Shown in pieces: positions 24,645-35,500 of a stretch of 64,000 nt of DNA. The stretch is from Hyunsoonleella ulvae (GTDB lineage Bacteria; Bacteroidota; Bacteroidia; Flavobacteriales; Flavobacteriaceae). The stretch covers positions 620,001-684,000 of the forward strand of contig NZ_JAEPJQ010000002.1 of assembly GCF_016827605.1 (NCBI RefSeq), read 5' to 3'. Position numbers and translations under genes: made by a program. The stretch's first letter is position 1. Every line of letters starts with the position of its first letter. Under the pieces are notes generated by a model. The model saw only the letters and a program-made list of their open reading frames with translations, did not search any database and was not told the DNA's origin.

Positions 24645-26090
24645 CTATTTTAACTCAAAAATTAAACGTTGAATTGTATATTGAGATTTCTCATTTACAT
24701 TAAACTCAAAGCCTTTAATATCCTCATTATAGCTAGAAGTATTTGATGTCAATTCCATAGGTAATGACTTTGCTGTATCAGATATATCTCCTGGCAGATA
24801 AATGTCTGATGACACTGGATTTGTTTTGGGATCAGACCCAACTACTTTTAAACGAACTTTTGTATTTGGTTGCGCCATACCAGCTACATATACTGTAATT
24901 CTATTTCCATCCCTAGACGCTACAGCTCGTATATCACCATTTGTAGAGGTCTCTAACGCATCTCCTGTATAGTTTTCAGCCATATCTCCAAAAAGTTGGG
25001 CTGTTGGGTACGTTACACCAAAATTAATATTAAATAAACCAAGCCCAGGAATTGATGTATTTTTTGGAGGCCAAAAAGCTGCAGCATTAGCACCAGACCT
25101 AGCAAGCTGATGTGTTAACTCCACTAACACATTAGCTCCTTGAGCATAGATTTTATTATTGTTATACGCCTTAGACGGTGCCCATTCAGATAAATGGATG
25201 AATCTTTTTCCGAAATTATCTCTACATGCTATAATATTAGACCTTACATCAGCAATATTATGTGTATCACTGTTATACCCAGCATAAGGATGTAAAGCAA
25301 CCCCATCTGCATATTTAATATCTTCCCCAAAGATATTTTTCATTGTAGTAAACTCGCTTGGCACTGTAAAATCTCCATTTACTAAAATTTTAAACTTGGC
25401 ATTAGGAAAGGTTGTGCGAACATGTTTTGCTAGCACCTTAGCTATATTAGAATATTTATCAAGACTCTTAGAGCGTGTTGCACCACCACTTGCTTGTAAC
25501 CACCACTCATTTCCTATTTCTATACTTAATATATTACCCGCTCCTGTAGCATTAACAGCATCTACAGCTTTAGTTTTTAGAGTTTCTAAAGCTTTCGTCC
25601 AATTAGCATCCTCTTCTCCATCTTTTAAATTCATAGCATCAACTGTAGGTATAACTATACTAAGTGTTGGTGGTTTAGTACCCAATACAGTGGAAATAGA
25701 CGCCCCCGGTGTTTCTGGATTATTTGGCCAATTTGGAGTTCTATCCGTATTCCAATCATAATATTCTGATTCCCATCCTCCAGGGAATCTTACACCTTGA
25801 TAATTGATTGATTCTAATTTGCCTTCAAAAGTGGTATAATCAGAATTTGTTATTGTCCTCCAATTATTATTCACACCAAAGAAAGCATCAGATATTGGCA
25901 CCCGGTTATTGGTAAAAACACTAATATCTACGGTCTGTCCATTTGCTTGGCTACTTGAATTTGCTTCTAGATTACTTTCTGCTGACGGTTCGATTACTTC
26001 TTCCTCTTTTGCGTCGCATGAGACTAAACTGAGAGTTGCAACTAATAGGATAAAGATTGTTTTCTGTAGTTTTTTTTTTGTTGTTTTCAT
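24645..26090 (-). CDS. Clan GH-A glycoside hydrolase-like lipoprotein, paralogue 2 (GH51/GH39-like)
   Basis: A lipoprotein of 481 residues (C25 in LVSCDAKEE). The architecture is the same as the gene at 22592-24046: FFGVNNNWRTIT, VRFPGGWESEYYDW, IEIGNEWWLQ with E195 as likely acid/base, HLSEWAPSKAYNN with E302 as likely nucleophile, and a C-terminal beta domain. In the roughly 86 residues from FFGVNNN to DAMNL I count about 13 differences from paralogue 1, so the duplication is recent. The final activity is unassigned. The gene is a single unit between a direct-repeat promoter (26124-26181) and a hairpin (24567-24599). Confidence 0.75.
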   Translation of the reverse strand: MKTTKKKLQKTIFILLVATLSLVSCDAKEEEVIEPSAESNLEANSSSQANGQTVDISVFTNNRVPISDAFFGVNNNWRTITNSDYTTFEGKLESINYQGVRFPGGWESEYYDWNTDRTPNWPNNPETPGASISTVLGTKPPTLSIVIPTVDAMNLKDGEEDANWTKALETLKTKAVDAVNATGAGNILSIEIGNEWWLQASGGATRSKSLDKYSNIAKVLAKHVRTTFPNAKFKILVNGDFTVPSEFTTMKNIFGEDIKYADGVALHPYAGYNSDTHNIADVRSNIIACRDNFGKRFIHLSEWAPSKAYNNNKIYAQGANVLVELTHQLARSGANAAAFWPPKNTSIPGLGLFNINFGVTYPTAQLFGDMAENYTGDALETSTNGDIRAVASRDGNRITVYVAGMAQPNTKVRLKVVGSDPKTNPVSSDIYLPGDISDTAKSLPMELTSNTSSYNEDIKGFEFNVNEKSQYTIQRLIFELK

Positions 26091-26123
26091 GATAAGTAGG
26101 TTTTAATAAATTTATATGTTATC

Positions 26124-26181
26124 CAAAATTAGAAAAAGAAAGAGGTCTTAACATGGACTATCATTTTGATTAAATAGACAA
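26124..26181 (-). promoter_or_regulatory. PUL-type promoter and direct-repeat operator for GH-A paralogue 2
   Basis: Plus-strand half-sites TGGACTA (26154-26160) and TAGACAA (26175-26181) have a 21-bp period. A perfect minus-strand -7 element TAATTTTG (plus CAAAATTA, 26124-26131) lies 22 nt from the nearer half-site and 34 bp upstream of the ATG at 26090. Confidence 0.65.
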
Positions 26182-26258
26182 TCTGCCTTTTAACAACTTT
26201 TAACATAACATACTGTTTTTCAATATTTTAACAAGAAAAATAATCATAAAAAAGTCAC

Positions 26259-26290
26259 AAAAAAACCTGAACCCTTTTCTTGGGTTCAGG
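26259..26290 (-). terminator. Strong intrinsic terminator of the long PUL operon
   Basis: A perfect 9-bp stem (26266-26274 with 26282-26290) with a 7-nt loop is followed on the minus strand by a run of seven T (plus A, 26259-26265). It lies 77 bp after the stop of the GH2 gene at 26367 and ends the transcript that begins near 44230. Confidence 0.85.
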
Positions 26291-26366
26291 CTGTATTTAT
26301 AACTCCGTATACAATTTCTAAACTACATAAAGATTAATTACATATGTAGTCTTAGTAACTCTAGTA

Positions 26367-29150
26367 TCAATCATATATATCTTCTGTAGAAAACTTGTTT
26401 TGTTTCTTAACTGATCTTACAGCTTCTAAATCTTTCATGGTTAAAGAATTTGTTGGTGCAAAAGCATCACTTTCCATATATTCTAACAAACTATGGCGTA
26501 GTTGTCTAGCTACTGGTCTTTCATTTAAATTTGAAGTTAGATCTATAGATGAGAACACCAAGGTACCGTTGCCAACCTTAGCTTCAAAAACATTTGCTAA
26601 GTGATGATTGGTAACAAAATTATCTATTACCCTAACTATAGGCTTAATATTTATGCCATCTGTAATTACAGACTTCGAGTTGATACACAAATCCCACCAT
26701 TGCCAGTCGCTATGCGTATCGGTTGGAAATTTATTTAAAGCTGGGTGCTCTACATCTGCCATTACCCCCATAGTTGCTGGTTGATTTGGAAAATGTACTG
26801 GACTCCAAAATACAGGCACAAAGCGTCCTTCGATGCCATTCAGTGTTTTAAAATCTGGATTTAACAGCACTTTACTCCCTTTGTTTAACGCCTGTTCAGC
26901 CACTGCAAAAGACGATGTAAATACCACATCTTTCTTAGACAAATCTACAGTTTTAGGATACACCCAAATATTCCACGAGTTTTTGTACTTAGTACCTTCT
27001 ATACTTACTTCTATTTTAAGTTTTTTAGCTGTATCTGTATTAATATTAAAAGCAATTTCTCCTAAATTAGTATTGTTGCCAATGGTTAAATTGGCTTGGA
27101 TTTGAGAATTGCTCAATGTATTTCCAGCTTCATCAGTAATGGTCCAATTTATATTTTGGTTTTCCATTGGTTTAAAGAAATTAGCTACCTCGATTAAGGC
27201 TTTAAAAGTGTCTCCACTTTCGTAAATTGCTTTTTCAAACCTTAAAAGTGATACCAACTCACTATTAAATTGACTAAATTCCTCTGCTGAAATAACCCCT
27301 TTAGATTCCCAAAAAGCATTCAGTAAACCTACAAGTGCCGTACCTTGGCCTGGGAAATCTTGTAACTGTAATAATTGAAACCCATCAAAACTTGGTGTTT
27401 TCATGGCGCGCTCAATTTCTTCTTTATATAAAATGGCCGCTAACTTTCCTGAGTTATATGTAAAATCTGGAGCCAATTCCAACAAACCTTTTTTCTCCAA
27501 ATCATTTTTTACTGCTATGAAGTTTAATGGTTCTAAAACTCCAGTATATTTTTCAATCTCGCTCAAATCTGGATAAACAGAATATTGCCCTATCTCATGA
27601 GACACTAATGGAATTTCAACAAATTTGGCTCCCGCTGTAAAATCGGCATCAAAATGCGGTGGCTTATTATTAAATACCCCTTGACCACGAATCCAACCAT
27701 TTTTGGTCCATTGGGCTATAAAAAATTCATCTTCTGGTTCAGGACGTGTTCCTGCTGGTCGTTGAAATGAAAAAGCTGTAGTCGCATACAAATGTCTATT
27801 ATCCGTTGGTTTTAATTCTGCTACCAAACTATTAAGTTGTGCCATATCTCCCTGTAACTCATTCCCCATAGCCATAAAAATAAACGACGGATGGTTACCA
27901 TAGTCTTTGAGTATTTTGTGTGCTTCAGAGGTTAAAAATTCAACTGTCTTAGCATCTTCTCCAAATTTTAAACTCCAATGTGGTAATTCCACTTGAAAGT
28001 AAAACCCAGCTTCATCAGCTGCTTGAAAAGCAGTTTTTGGAGGACACCAAGAATGGAATCTTAAGTGATTTAAACCATAAGCTTTAGCTTGCCCAATAAG
28101 TTTAGCCCATTCTTCTTTTGTTGTTGGTGGATGTCCTGTTAATGGAAAAATAACACACTCTAAATTTCCACGTAAAAAGATACGTGTACCATTTAAGGTA
28201 AGGTTGCCATTATCATTTGCTACAAATTTGTAACCAAATCTAGTATTTACTGCCCCAGTTGAAGTGGCAACAACTACATCATATAAATTAGGGTTAAACT
28301 CATCCCACAATTCTACATCCTCTGGTTTAGCAATTTCTAATGCATATAGATTTTTACCAGCTTTAGAAACTTTTACTTCCTCGCTATAAATAGTATTTCC
28401 TGCAACTGTTTTAATCTCCAATTTCACAGGAGTTTCTTCTGCTACTGATTGATTAAAAGTAACTTTTAATTTGTCTAAATCTTTACTAGGATATACTTGT
28501 AGGTTATTTGGTGCATTGTTGCTTGAAGCTTTTAAAATGATGTCTCCCAAAATACCATTCCATTTAATTTGGGTATGATTGGTATAGGCATGTGCCATAT
28601 CCTGATTTACTTTAACAGGATACTTGGTCCCTGCAACATTGATATCTGGAAATTTATTTGAGTTATCGATTACGATGGTAAGCGTGTGTTTTCCCGGGGT
28701 TATGTCTGTTAATTTAAACTCATGTGTACCAATTAAGCTATTAGCTGAGCCTATTTTTTTGCCATCTACATAAACGGTTGATTCCCAAAGCACGCGCTCT
28801 AAACTCAATGTTATTACATCACCTTCCCAGTTAGAGGGTACTTCAATTTCTTTTTGATACCATGCTTTACCAATGTATTGATGTTTTCTGGCTAAATTGG
28901 ACATTACATAGTTGTTGATAGCTGGTTCCAACGTATTGAGAGCTCCTAATCCTGCTTCATCTAAAGTTCCAGGTAAACTCATCGTTGTGCCATTAATTTT
29001 TGATGAAGCCCAATTTTCTCCTTCGCCAATATTGGTAGCATCTAATTTAACCTGCCATTCTCCTGACAAATCAATTTGCCCTACTTTAGGTGTTGTACAA
29101 GCGCTTAAAACTAGGGCAATAATAATAACTGTGGTTTGAAATAATCTCAT
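26367..29150 (-). CDS. GH2-family glycoside hydrolase, lipoprotein (beta-galactosidase/glucuronidase type)
   Basis: An enzyme of 927 residues with lipobox LSAC (C18). It has an N-terminal sugar-binding jelly roll (WYQKEIEVP, TLSLERVLWESTVYVDGK), an immunoglobulin-like domain, and the GH2 TIM barrel (LRFHSWCPPKTAFQAADEAG). The acid/base is E431 in FMAMGNELQGD and the nucleophile is E519 in LVSHEIGQY. A C-terminal domain (VPVFWSPVHFP, HSDWQWWDL) is shared with the GH2 at 35921-38767. It removes a non-reducing terminal beta-sugar from PUL oligosaccharides, probably in the periplasm. It is the last gene of the long operon, 34 bp after a sulfatase, with a strong terminator behind it. Confidence 0.9.
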   Translation of the reverse strand: MRLFQTTVIIIALVLSACTTPKVGQIDLSGEWQVKLDATNIGEGENWASSKINGTTMSLPGTLDEAGLGALNTLEPAINNYVMSNLARKHQYIGKAWYQKEIEVPSNWEGDVITLSLERVLWESTVYVDGKKIGSANSLIGTHEFKLTDITPGKHTLTIVIDNSNKFPDINVAGTKYPVKVNQDMAHAYTNHTQIKWNGILGDIILKASSNNAPNNLQVYPSKDLDKLKVTFNQSVAEETPVKLEIKTVAGNTIYSEEVKVSKAGKNLYALEIAKPEDVELWDEFNPNLYDVVVATSTGAVNTRFGYKFVANDNGNLTLNGTRIFLRGNLECVIFPLTGHPPTTKEEWAKLIGQAKAYGLNHLRFHSWCPPKTAFQAADEAGFYFQVELPHWSLKFGEDAKTVEFLTSEAHKILKDYGNHPSFIFMAMGNELQGDMAQLNSLVAELKPTDNRHLYATTAFSFQRPAGTRPEPEDEFFIAQWTKNGWIRGQGVFNNKPPHFDADFTAGAKFVEIPLVSHEIGQYSVYPDLSEIEKYTGVLEPLNFIAVKNDLEKKGLLELAPDFTYNSGKLAAILYKEEIERAMKTPSFDGFQLLQLQDFPGQGTALVGLLNAFWESKGVISAEEFSQFNSELVSLLRFEKAIYESGDTFKALIEVANFFKPMENQNINWTITDEAGNTLSNSQIQANLTIGNNTNLGEIAFNINTDTAKKLKIEVSIEGTKYKNSWNIWVYPKTVDLSKKDVVFTSSFAVAEQALNKGSKVLLNPDFKTLNGIEGRFVPVFWSPVHFPNQPATMGVMADVEHPALNKFPTDTHSDWQWWDLCINSKSVITDGINIKPIVRVIDNFVTNHHLANVFEAKVGNGTLVFSSIDLTSNLNERPVARQLRHSLLEYMESDAFAPTNSLTMKDLEAVRSVKKQNKFSTEDIYD

Positions 29151-29184
29151 TGTAGTTTAATCTATTCTGTTTAGAAATTAAAAT

Positions 29185-31065
29185 TTAAATGTTGTTGCTA
29201 AGTCTTTCGCTTTCTTTAAAATCTAAACATGCATTTTTTACATGCGAGTTTAGTTTAGAATTTCTAAGTAATGCGTCAATAGTAGCTTCAAATGGTGTTC
29301 TATCTTGAAAATAGAGCATGAAATTTATAGCCATTAAAGACAAATGCCAATTGTTATCCTTGCTAAAATTGTTTAAGATTTTTGAAGCTTGCTCACTATC
29401 AAATTTCGTATATAAAATTACTGAAATGGTTATTGAAACTGGAGCATAATTATCTTGAATCGCTTTTTCCAATTCCCTCATATACGGTTTTAATAGCATC
29501 TTATCTTGAGACACCAAGCCAATACTTGCCCAATACCTAACAATTTCATCTTGATGTTTTAGGTAATCTATTTGAGCTTTAATAACGTCTTCTCCTTTTT
29601 TACCTGACAAGGAAGCAACTTTGTAAATCTCGTTAAAATTATAATGGGTATCATCTAGACGATATTCATAGGGTGTTTGCGTTTTTGAAATTCTAGCCAT
29701 GTCGTACTCTGGCATAAATAATATGTCCTTGGATTCTAAAAGAGTACTATCTAAAAACTGTCGCATACCTTCTAAAACGGACTGGTACTTTGGGTTTTTA
29801 GCTAGGTTGTTTTCCTCCCAAATGTCGTTTTCAATATCATACAACATCTCGAATGGACGTTCCTCAAAAATACGTGATTGAAATGCATTCAGATTTCCTT
29901 CTTTTAAATCTTTACGCATGTGTTTTGTGATATCGGCAATCTCTAAATAATTGATATAACGTACTTCTGGAATAAATGGCATATAGTTTCTTGAATACAC
30001 AAACCTACCATCGGTTACACTTCTTGTCAAATCTAGACCATTATCCACCCTGTCGTTGGACAACGTTACGTATTTTGGTATTGCTCCGGAATCACTCTTT
30101 AAAAAAGATCTTCCATTCATATAATCAGGTACTTGACCACCTAATGCATCAATCATTGTTGGTCCTAAGTCCTCAAAACTTATGAGTTCATTTGTTGTTG
30201 TTCCTATTTCCCACGGTGATAAATGCTTAAATTTTTCAGGGAACCATACTACAAAAGGCACGCGATACCCTAAATTTATGCCATTGGTTTTCGCTCTTGG
30301 AATCCCCTCTCCATGGTCGGCATAAAAGAAGATTATGGTATCATCTTTTAAACCATCGTCCTCTAGCTTTTGTAATAATTCGCCTATTCTATTATCCGTT
30401 AGTTTAATGGAATTATAGACCCTTGCAAATTGCTTACGCATGTCTGGTGTATCATTGTAAAATGGTGGCATTTCAAAAGCATCGTCTGCTATTCTATCTT
30501 CTTCAGATAAATGGTTCCAAACATGTTTTTCATATTGTTTAAAAGTCCAAGACATGGTACGCGATTGGTGGGACTCTGCAAAATTAAATACTGCAAAAAA
30601 AGGTTGTCCTTCTGCTCTATCTTTCCATGTGGCTTCGTTAGAGCTTTCATTCCATGCTTCTTTTACAAATTCCTTTTCATTTGCAATGTTATAATCTGTT
30701 TTTGAATTATTAGTAGTGTAGTACCCCAATTGCTTTAAGTAATAGGGAAAACCTTTGATGAAACTTGGGATAGGATACTGACTTCTTTGATGCCCAGTAC
30801 CCATCTTGTAAGTTCTGGTGCCTGTAATTATGGTGGATCTGCTTGCTGAACATACCGTACCTGTAGAAAACGCATTAGTAAAACGCACACCTTCTTCCGC
30901 CAGTTTATCAATAACTGGGGTACTGGCACTTTCGTTCCCATAACAGCCAATAAATTGTGGAGAGGTATCCTCAATAGTAATCCAAAGAATATTGGGTGTA
31001 TCTTGAGTTTTACAGGAAAAGATTGAAACGAAAGACAATATGTAAAAAAGCTTTTTCACAGGCAT
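29185..31065 (-). CDS. S1-family sulfatase, N-sulfoglucosamine sulfohydrolase-like, with C-terminal helical extension
   Basis: A protein of 626 residues with a lipoprotein-type N-terminus (C18, SIFSC). The sulfatase domain has metal ligands in WITIEDTSP and the active-site signature C72-S-A-S-R, whose Cys must be converted to formylglycine by an anaerobic maturase not seen in this window. YADHGEG and similar strands complete the S1 core. The CSASR variant, GCYGNESASTP and KQLGYYTTNNSKTDYN resemble S1_8-type enzymes. Residues from about 510 are helical and beyond the catalytic domain. Its ATG overlaps the TAA of the preceding sulfatase gene by one base (TAATG), so translation is coupled. The sulfate position removed is unknown. 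Confidence 0.9.
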   Translation of the reverse strand: MPVKKLFYILSFVSIFSCKTQDTPNILWITIEDTSPQFIGCYGNESASTPVIDKLAEEGVRFTNAFSTGTVCSASRSTIITGTRTYKMGTGHQRSQYPIPSFIKGFPYYLKQLGYYTTNNSKTDYNIANEKEFVKEAWNESSNEATWKDRAEGQPFFAVFNFAESHQSRTMSWTFKQYEKHVWNHLSEEDRIADDAFEMPPFYNDTPDMRKQFARVYNSIKLTDNRIGELLQKLEDDGLKDDTIIFFYADHGEGIPRAKTNGINLGYRVPFVVWFPEKFKHLSPWEIGTTTNELISFEDLGPTMIDALGGQVPDYMNGRSFLKSDSGAIPKYVTLSNDRVDNGLDLTRSVTDGRFVYSRNYMPFIPEVRYINYLEIADITKHMRKDLKEGNLNAFQSRIFEERPFEMLYDIENDIWEENNLAKNPKYQSVLEGMRQFLDSTLLESKDILFMPEYDMARISKTQTPYEYRLDDTHYNFNEIYKVASLSGKKGEDVIKAQIDYLKHQDEIVRYWASIGLVSQDKMLLKPYMRELEKAIQDNYAPVSITISVILYTKFDSEQASKILNNFSKDNNWHLSLMAINFMLYFQDRTPFEATIDALLRNSKLNSHVKNACLDFKESERLSNNI

Positions 31066-32576
31066 TATTCTCCAAGAGTTTCTTTTAATTTGGATTCCAT
31101 TTTAGCAACGATTTCAGGATTATCACTGGCTATATTAATTGATTCTGAAGGATCATGTTCTAAATTGAACAACTGTGGTTCGGGTCTAAATCCAGGGTCG
31201 ACAAACTTTTGAACAATCCATTTAGGTACAGGTTTATCCTTAGGTTTGATGTATTTCCAGTTATCCATTCTAAAACCAAAAGTGTATGACTCTTCCAATA
31301 AAAATTTGCGCCCTTTATTTGATTTTCCTAACCATGAGCTCATGAAGTTTTTACTATCAATAGCATCTTCTTTTCCAATCTTTTGATTGACTAACGATGC
31401 TAAGGAAGCATATAAATCTACTTGGGATAACAATGCAGAACTTGTACCTGGTTTTACTTCTTTGGGCCAATGCACAATTGTAGGCATTCGTGTTCCTGCT
31501 TCGTAAGCAGAATATTTGCTCCCTCTGTAAATACCTCCAGGTTTATGATCCCCAACTAGTTCTCGAGCGTAATCTAAATACCCATCGTCTAAAATTGGGC
31601 CGTTATCACTGGTAAATATAATCAGGGTATTTTCTAACAAACCTTGCTTTTCTAATGTTTCTGAAATTTGACCAACACACCAATCCATTTGCGCAATAAC
31701 ATCGCCTCGAGGCCCCATGGTACTACTTTCTACAAACTTGATGTTGGCTATCCTAGGTTGGTGGATATCATGTAACGAAAAATACAGAAAGAAAGGCTTA
31801 CTCTTGTTGGTATCAATAAAAGCTTTTGCTTTATTGGTTAACACATAAGGAATTTCCTCATCGACCCACAATGCATCTTTCCCACCTTTCATATACCCGA
31901 TTCGGCTTATACCATTTATAATAGCCCCTTGATGGTAAGGGTCTGTGTGTTGTTTTAAAAGTTCAGGCCGTTTAAAGCCCCATGGATATCCTTCAATCCT
32001 AGTTCCGTAACTTACTGTTATGGGATCGTTAGGATCTAAACCAACTACTTGTTGGTTTTCTAAAAACACACAAGGCACTCTATCTCCAGTGGCTGGTATT
32101 AAAAAACTATAATTAAAACCAACTTCTTCAGGACCTAACGGTATTCTTTTATTCCAATTGATTTTTCCTTTACCAAGCCCCAAATGCCATTTGCCCACCA
32201 CACCAGTTTCGTATCCTGCTTTTTGAAGCATTTTGGGCAAGGTCTGCATATTTGGATCTATGATCAAAGGCGCATCACCTTCTAAAATTTGCGCTTGATT
32301 CCTAAAAGCATAACTACCTGTTAACAGTGAATATCGTGATGGTGTACAGGTGGATGCCGAACAATGGGCGTCTGTAAAATTTAAGCCATTTTTGGCTAGT
32401 GTATCTATATGCGGTGTTTCTACTCCAATAGCACCATTCACACCAATGTCCCCAAAGCCTAAATCGTCAACATAAATGATAACAATATTGGGGTTAGTTC
32501 TTTGTGCGCAAGCATTAAATGCTATACAACACAAAGAAGCTAACACTAGACTTTTAAGACATGCTAATACATTCAT
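31065..32576 (-). CDS. S1-family sulfatase (arylsulfatase-like)
   Basis: A sulfatase of 503 residues with an N-terminal signal (lipobox-like FNAC, C23). The metal site IIYVDDLGFGDIG and active-site signature C77-T-P-S-R are present, followed by YSLLTGSYAFR, GVVGKWHLGLG and IFTSDNGP, a canonical S1 core close to arylsulfatase A-like subfamilies such as S1_15. It removes sulfate esters from the glycan once activated by formylglycine formation. It lies 14 bp after the DUF5107-TPR gene and is translationally coupled to the next sulfatase. Confidence 0.92.
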   Translation of the reverse strand: MNVLACLKSLVLASLCCIAFNACAQRTNPNIVIIYVDDLGFGDIGVNGAIGVETPHIDTLAKNGLNFTDAHCSASTCTPSRYSLLTGSYAFRNQAQILEGDAPLIIDPNMQTLPKMLQKAGYETGVVGKWHLGLGKGKINWNKRIPLGPEEVGFNYSFLIPATGDRVPCVFLENQQVVGLDPNDPITVSYGTRIEGYPWGFKRPELLKQHTDPYHQGAIINGISRIGYMKGGKDALWVDEEIPYVLTNKAKAFIDTNKSKPFFLYFSLHDIHQPRIANIKFVESSTMGPRGDVIAQMDWCVGQISETLEKQGLLENTLIIFTSDNGPILDDGYLDYARELVGDHKPGGIYRGSKYSAYEAGTRMPTIVHWPKEVKPGTSSALLSQVDLYASLASLVNQKIGKEDAIDSKNFMSSWLGKSNKGRKFLLEESYTFGFRMDNWKYIKPKDKPVPKWIVQKFVDPGFRPEPQLFNLEHDPSESINIASDNPEIVAKMESKLKETLGE

Positions 32577-32590
32577 AGATTTTAAAAAAA

Positions 32591-35500
32591 TTAAGATTTA
32601 ATACCTACTAGTGCCTGATGTATATGTGCAGGAATATGTGACAAATTAGTATTGATAACTTTTCCGAAAGACTCAGTTGCTTCAGAATCGTTGCCTTTTC
32701 CTAATTGCCCTAAACCAATCATATAGTTACAGTGAATATTGTTGATCACATTAAGATCTTCTTCCCAAATTAATAAATCCGGTAATGATATGGCGAAGTA
32801 ATCCAGCTTCACATTATCATTAATATGCTCTTTACCATAGTTCAACAAATTATCGAACCTCTTGTTAGCTTCATCGCTACGTCCTAATTTTAACAATGCC
32901 AATCCTTGATAGAATATTTTGTCTGGTTGTTGGTCGTTGTAAAAAATCGCTGGGCTTGGGTCACTTAACCCTTCTGAGGCTAATTCAAAATAGGCTTTGG
33001 CTTTCTCATCATTCCCTAAGCCTTCATAAGCACAACCTAACCAGTAGTCTATATCATTTTCTACAGTTCCATGTAACTTACCTTCGCCTAAATTGTGTGG
33101 GTAATCTTTTGACTGTATTAAAAGCTCAATAGCCCCATCGTAATTTTTAACTGCTATATACTTCTTAGCTAGTTCTATATTGCTTGTTAAATACTGAAAT
33201 GGCACCTTTCCTTCACCTCCTTCCCATGGATGGAACTGACGTTTATCTATTAGTGATTTAGCTTTTTCAAAATTACCTAATAAATTATATAATGCAATAC
33301 GCTCCAAGTACAAGTCGTCTCTAGAATTCGTCAAATCAATATACTCTTCCAATAATGCTAAACGTTTTTCTAAAGGCACATTAATTTTTTTGTATAACTG
33401 ATCTAACTCCATAAGCAACCTAGCATCGGTATTGTCTAATTCAAACGCTTTTTCCAAGTGCATTACTGCTAAGTCTTTTTGTTCTGCTTTGTTGTAGTAC
33501 AATAATGCCAAATTACGGTGCGTAATAGCAAAACTATCGTCTAGTTTTACCGATGTTTCCCAACATGCTTGCGCCTCAGTGTATTGCCTGTTAGCATACC
33601 AGAAGTTCCCTAGGTAATAGAATGCCTTTGCATCTGATGGGTTAGCTTTACTTGCCGATTGTAACGCTATGACTTCTTCAATTTTATTAGGGAAACAATA
33701 GGTATCAGACATTTGTGAAGCCTTTTTGTATGCTTCTAAAGCACCAGCACTATCTCCTTTTTGGTCTAAATACCATCCCATAAAATAGTATACCATTGGG
33801 TACACTCCGGTATTGGCATCGGTATGTATTTTTAATAGGGCAACAGCTTCGTCATATTGCCCTGCTATAGCATAATCTAAAGAAAACTCAATGTAATTAT
33901 GCGCGTAATTCCTAAGAATATCCTTAAATGCTTGCAAATCTTCTTTAGCATTTGATAGTACATATTTTTCAAAAAGTACACCAAAATTGAATTTATCAAT
34001 AGCTAGCGAATCTTCAATTAACTGTTTTGCTTCTTCAATTTTACCTGTTTTTCTAAGTAAAACAACTTTTAAATGTCTTGCTTTATGGTTATGCCAGTTT
34101 TTAATTAAAGCTCTGTCTACCAAATCCATGGCTTTTGCCAAATCGCCTCTAGAACAATCTATTTGTGCTAAATTAAAATACCCCGCATCTTGCCATTGTG
34201 CATTCCAACATGCTTTAAAGAAACTGGCGTATGCCTCTTCTTTTTTACCTAAATAACTTAAAGCCATTCCTTTGTTAAAATAAGGCTCTCCGTCATACGG
34301 ATTAGGGTTATGGCTTGTTAATGTTTCTATAGCTGTATCAAAATACTCAATTGCTTTTTCTAATTGTCCTTTACGCATATACCAAAGCCCCATGGCGTTA
34401 TTATTGCGTACATCTTTTGGAGAGCGTCTTAACGCTTCTTCATAATAATCTGTAGCTACAAAGGTGGCGTGTCTGTATTGCTCTAAATGAAGCCCTCTTA
34501 AATATAAACCTTCAACAGTTTCAATATCTTTAGGGTCTTTGGCCGCTTTGGCTGGTTCTGGAATTTCATCGGATAAATCCTTATCTGGTTCCCATGCCAC
34601 TAAAACTTTACCTGTACTGTCATTCACTGAAATTTTTAAATCGTCAAATGTATTTCCAGCAATATCAATCAATTTTTCAAAACCAACTTCTGGCGAAAGG
34701 TTTAACACCTCTTCGTGCAACACCTTACCATTAGCACTTAAAGTGATAACACAATTATCATATGTAGATGTAACATATACTTTAACCTGAGCTTTACCAT
34801 CTACCATTTCAAGGTTTACCAAGGCCTCTTTTGTTGCATTTTTTACAACACCTACGTTGTAGTAGGGCATAAAGTATTGCTTGAAACTCTTCTCTTCGTA
34901 TGGATGCATCCAAGAGAAATCTGGTTGATTATCTGTATAAACACCACACATCAATTCAATGTAAGGTCCGTCTTCATCTGTTAAGTTTCTATCCCACGCT
35001 TTTCCAAATTCTCCATTGCCCCAAGTCCATTGTTTTTTACCGGGAGATACATTATGGTCTGCAACGTGCAGTAAGCCTCCTTTTGAATCGTTTTCATATC
35101 CTCCAACAAAATCATATTTAGAGGTAATTGCCATGTAACTTGTTGGTACTGGAATATTCTTGTATCTAGATATATCTGTTCCTGGAGAATAATCTACTTT
35201 GTAATACTCTCCCTTAGCAATTGGGAATTCAGACACATCGCGTTTACCGTGGTCAAATACAGCATTTACATCCGGCGGGAAAACCGATTGATAATGGTCG
35301 TTTACCGCAACTGCTGGATTTGCCCACCATAAAAAGGTTTGTGGATGTGGGGTTCTATTATATAAATGTGCTTTTATTTCTATATATGCCTTATCTGGAT
35401 GTAGTGTAAAGCCTGCCATACCTTTAGTACGGAACATACGCTCTAACTCACTTACCCAAACGGTTTTACTTCCGTCCTCATTCTCCTCAATATAAAAATC

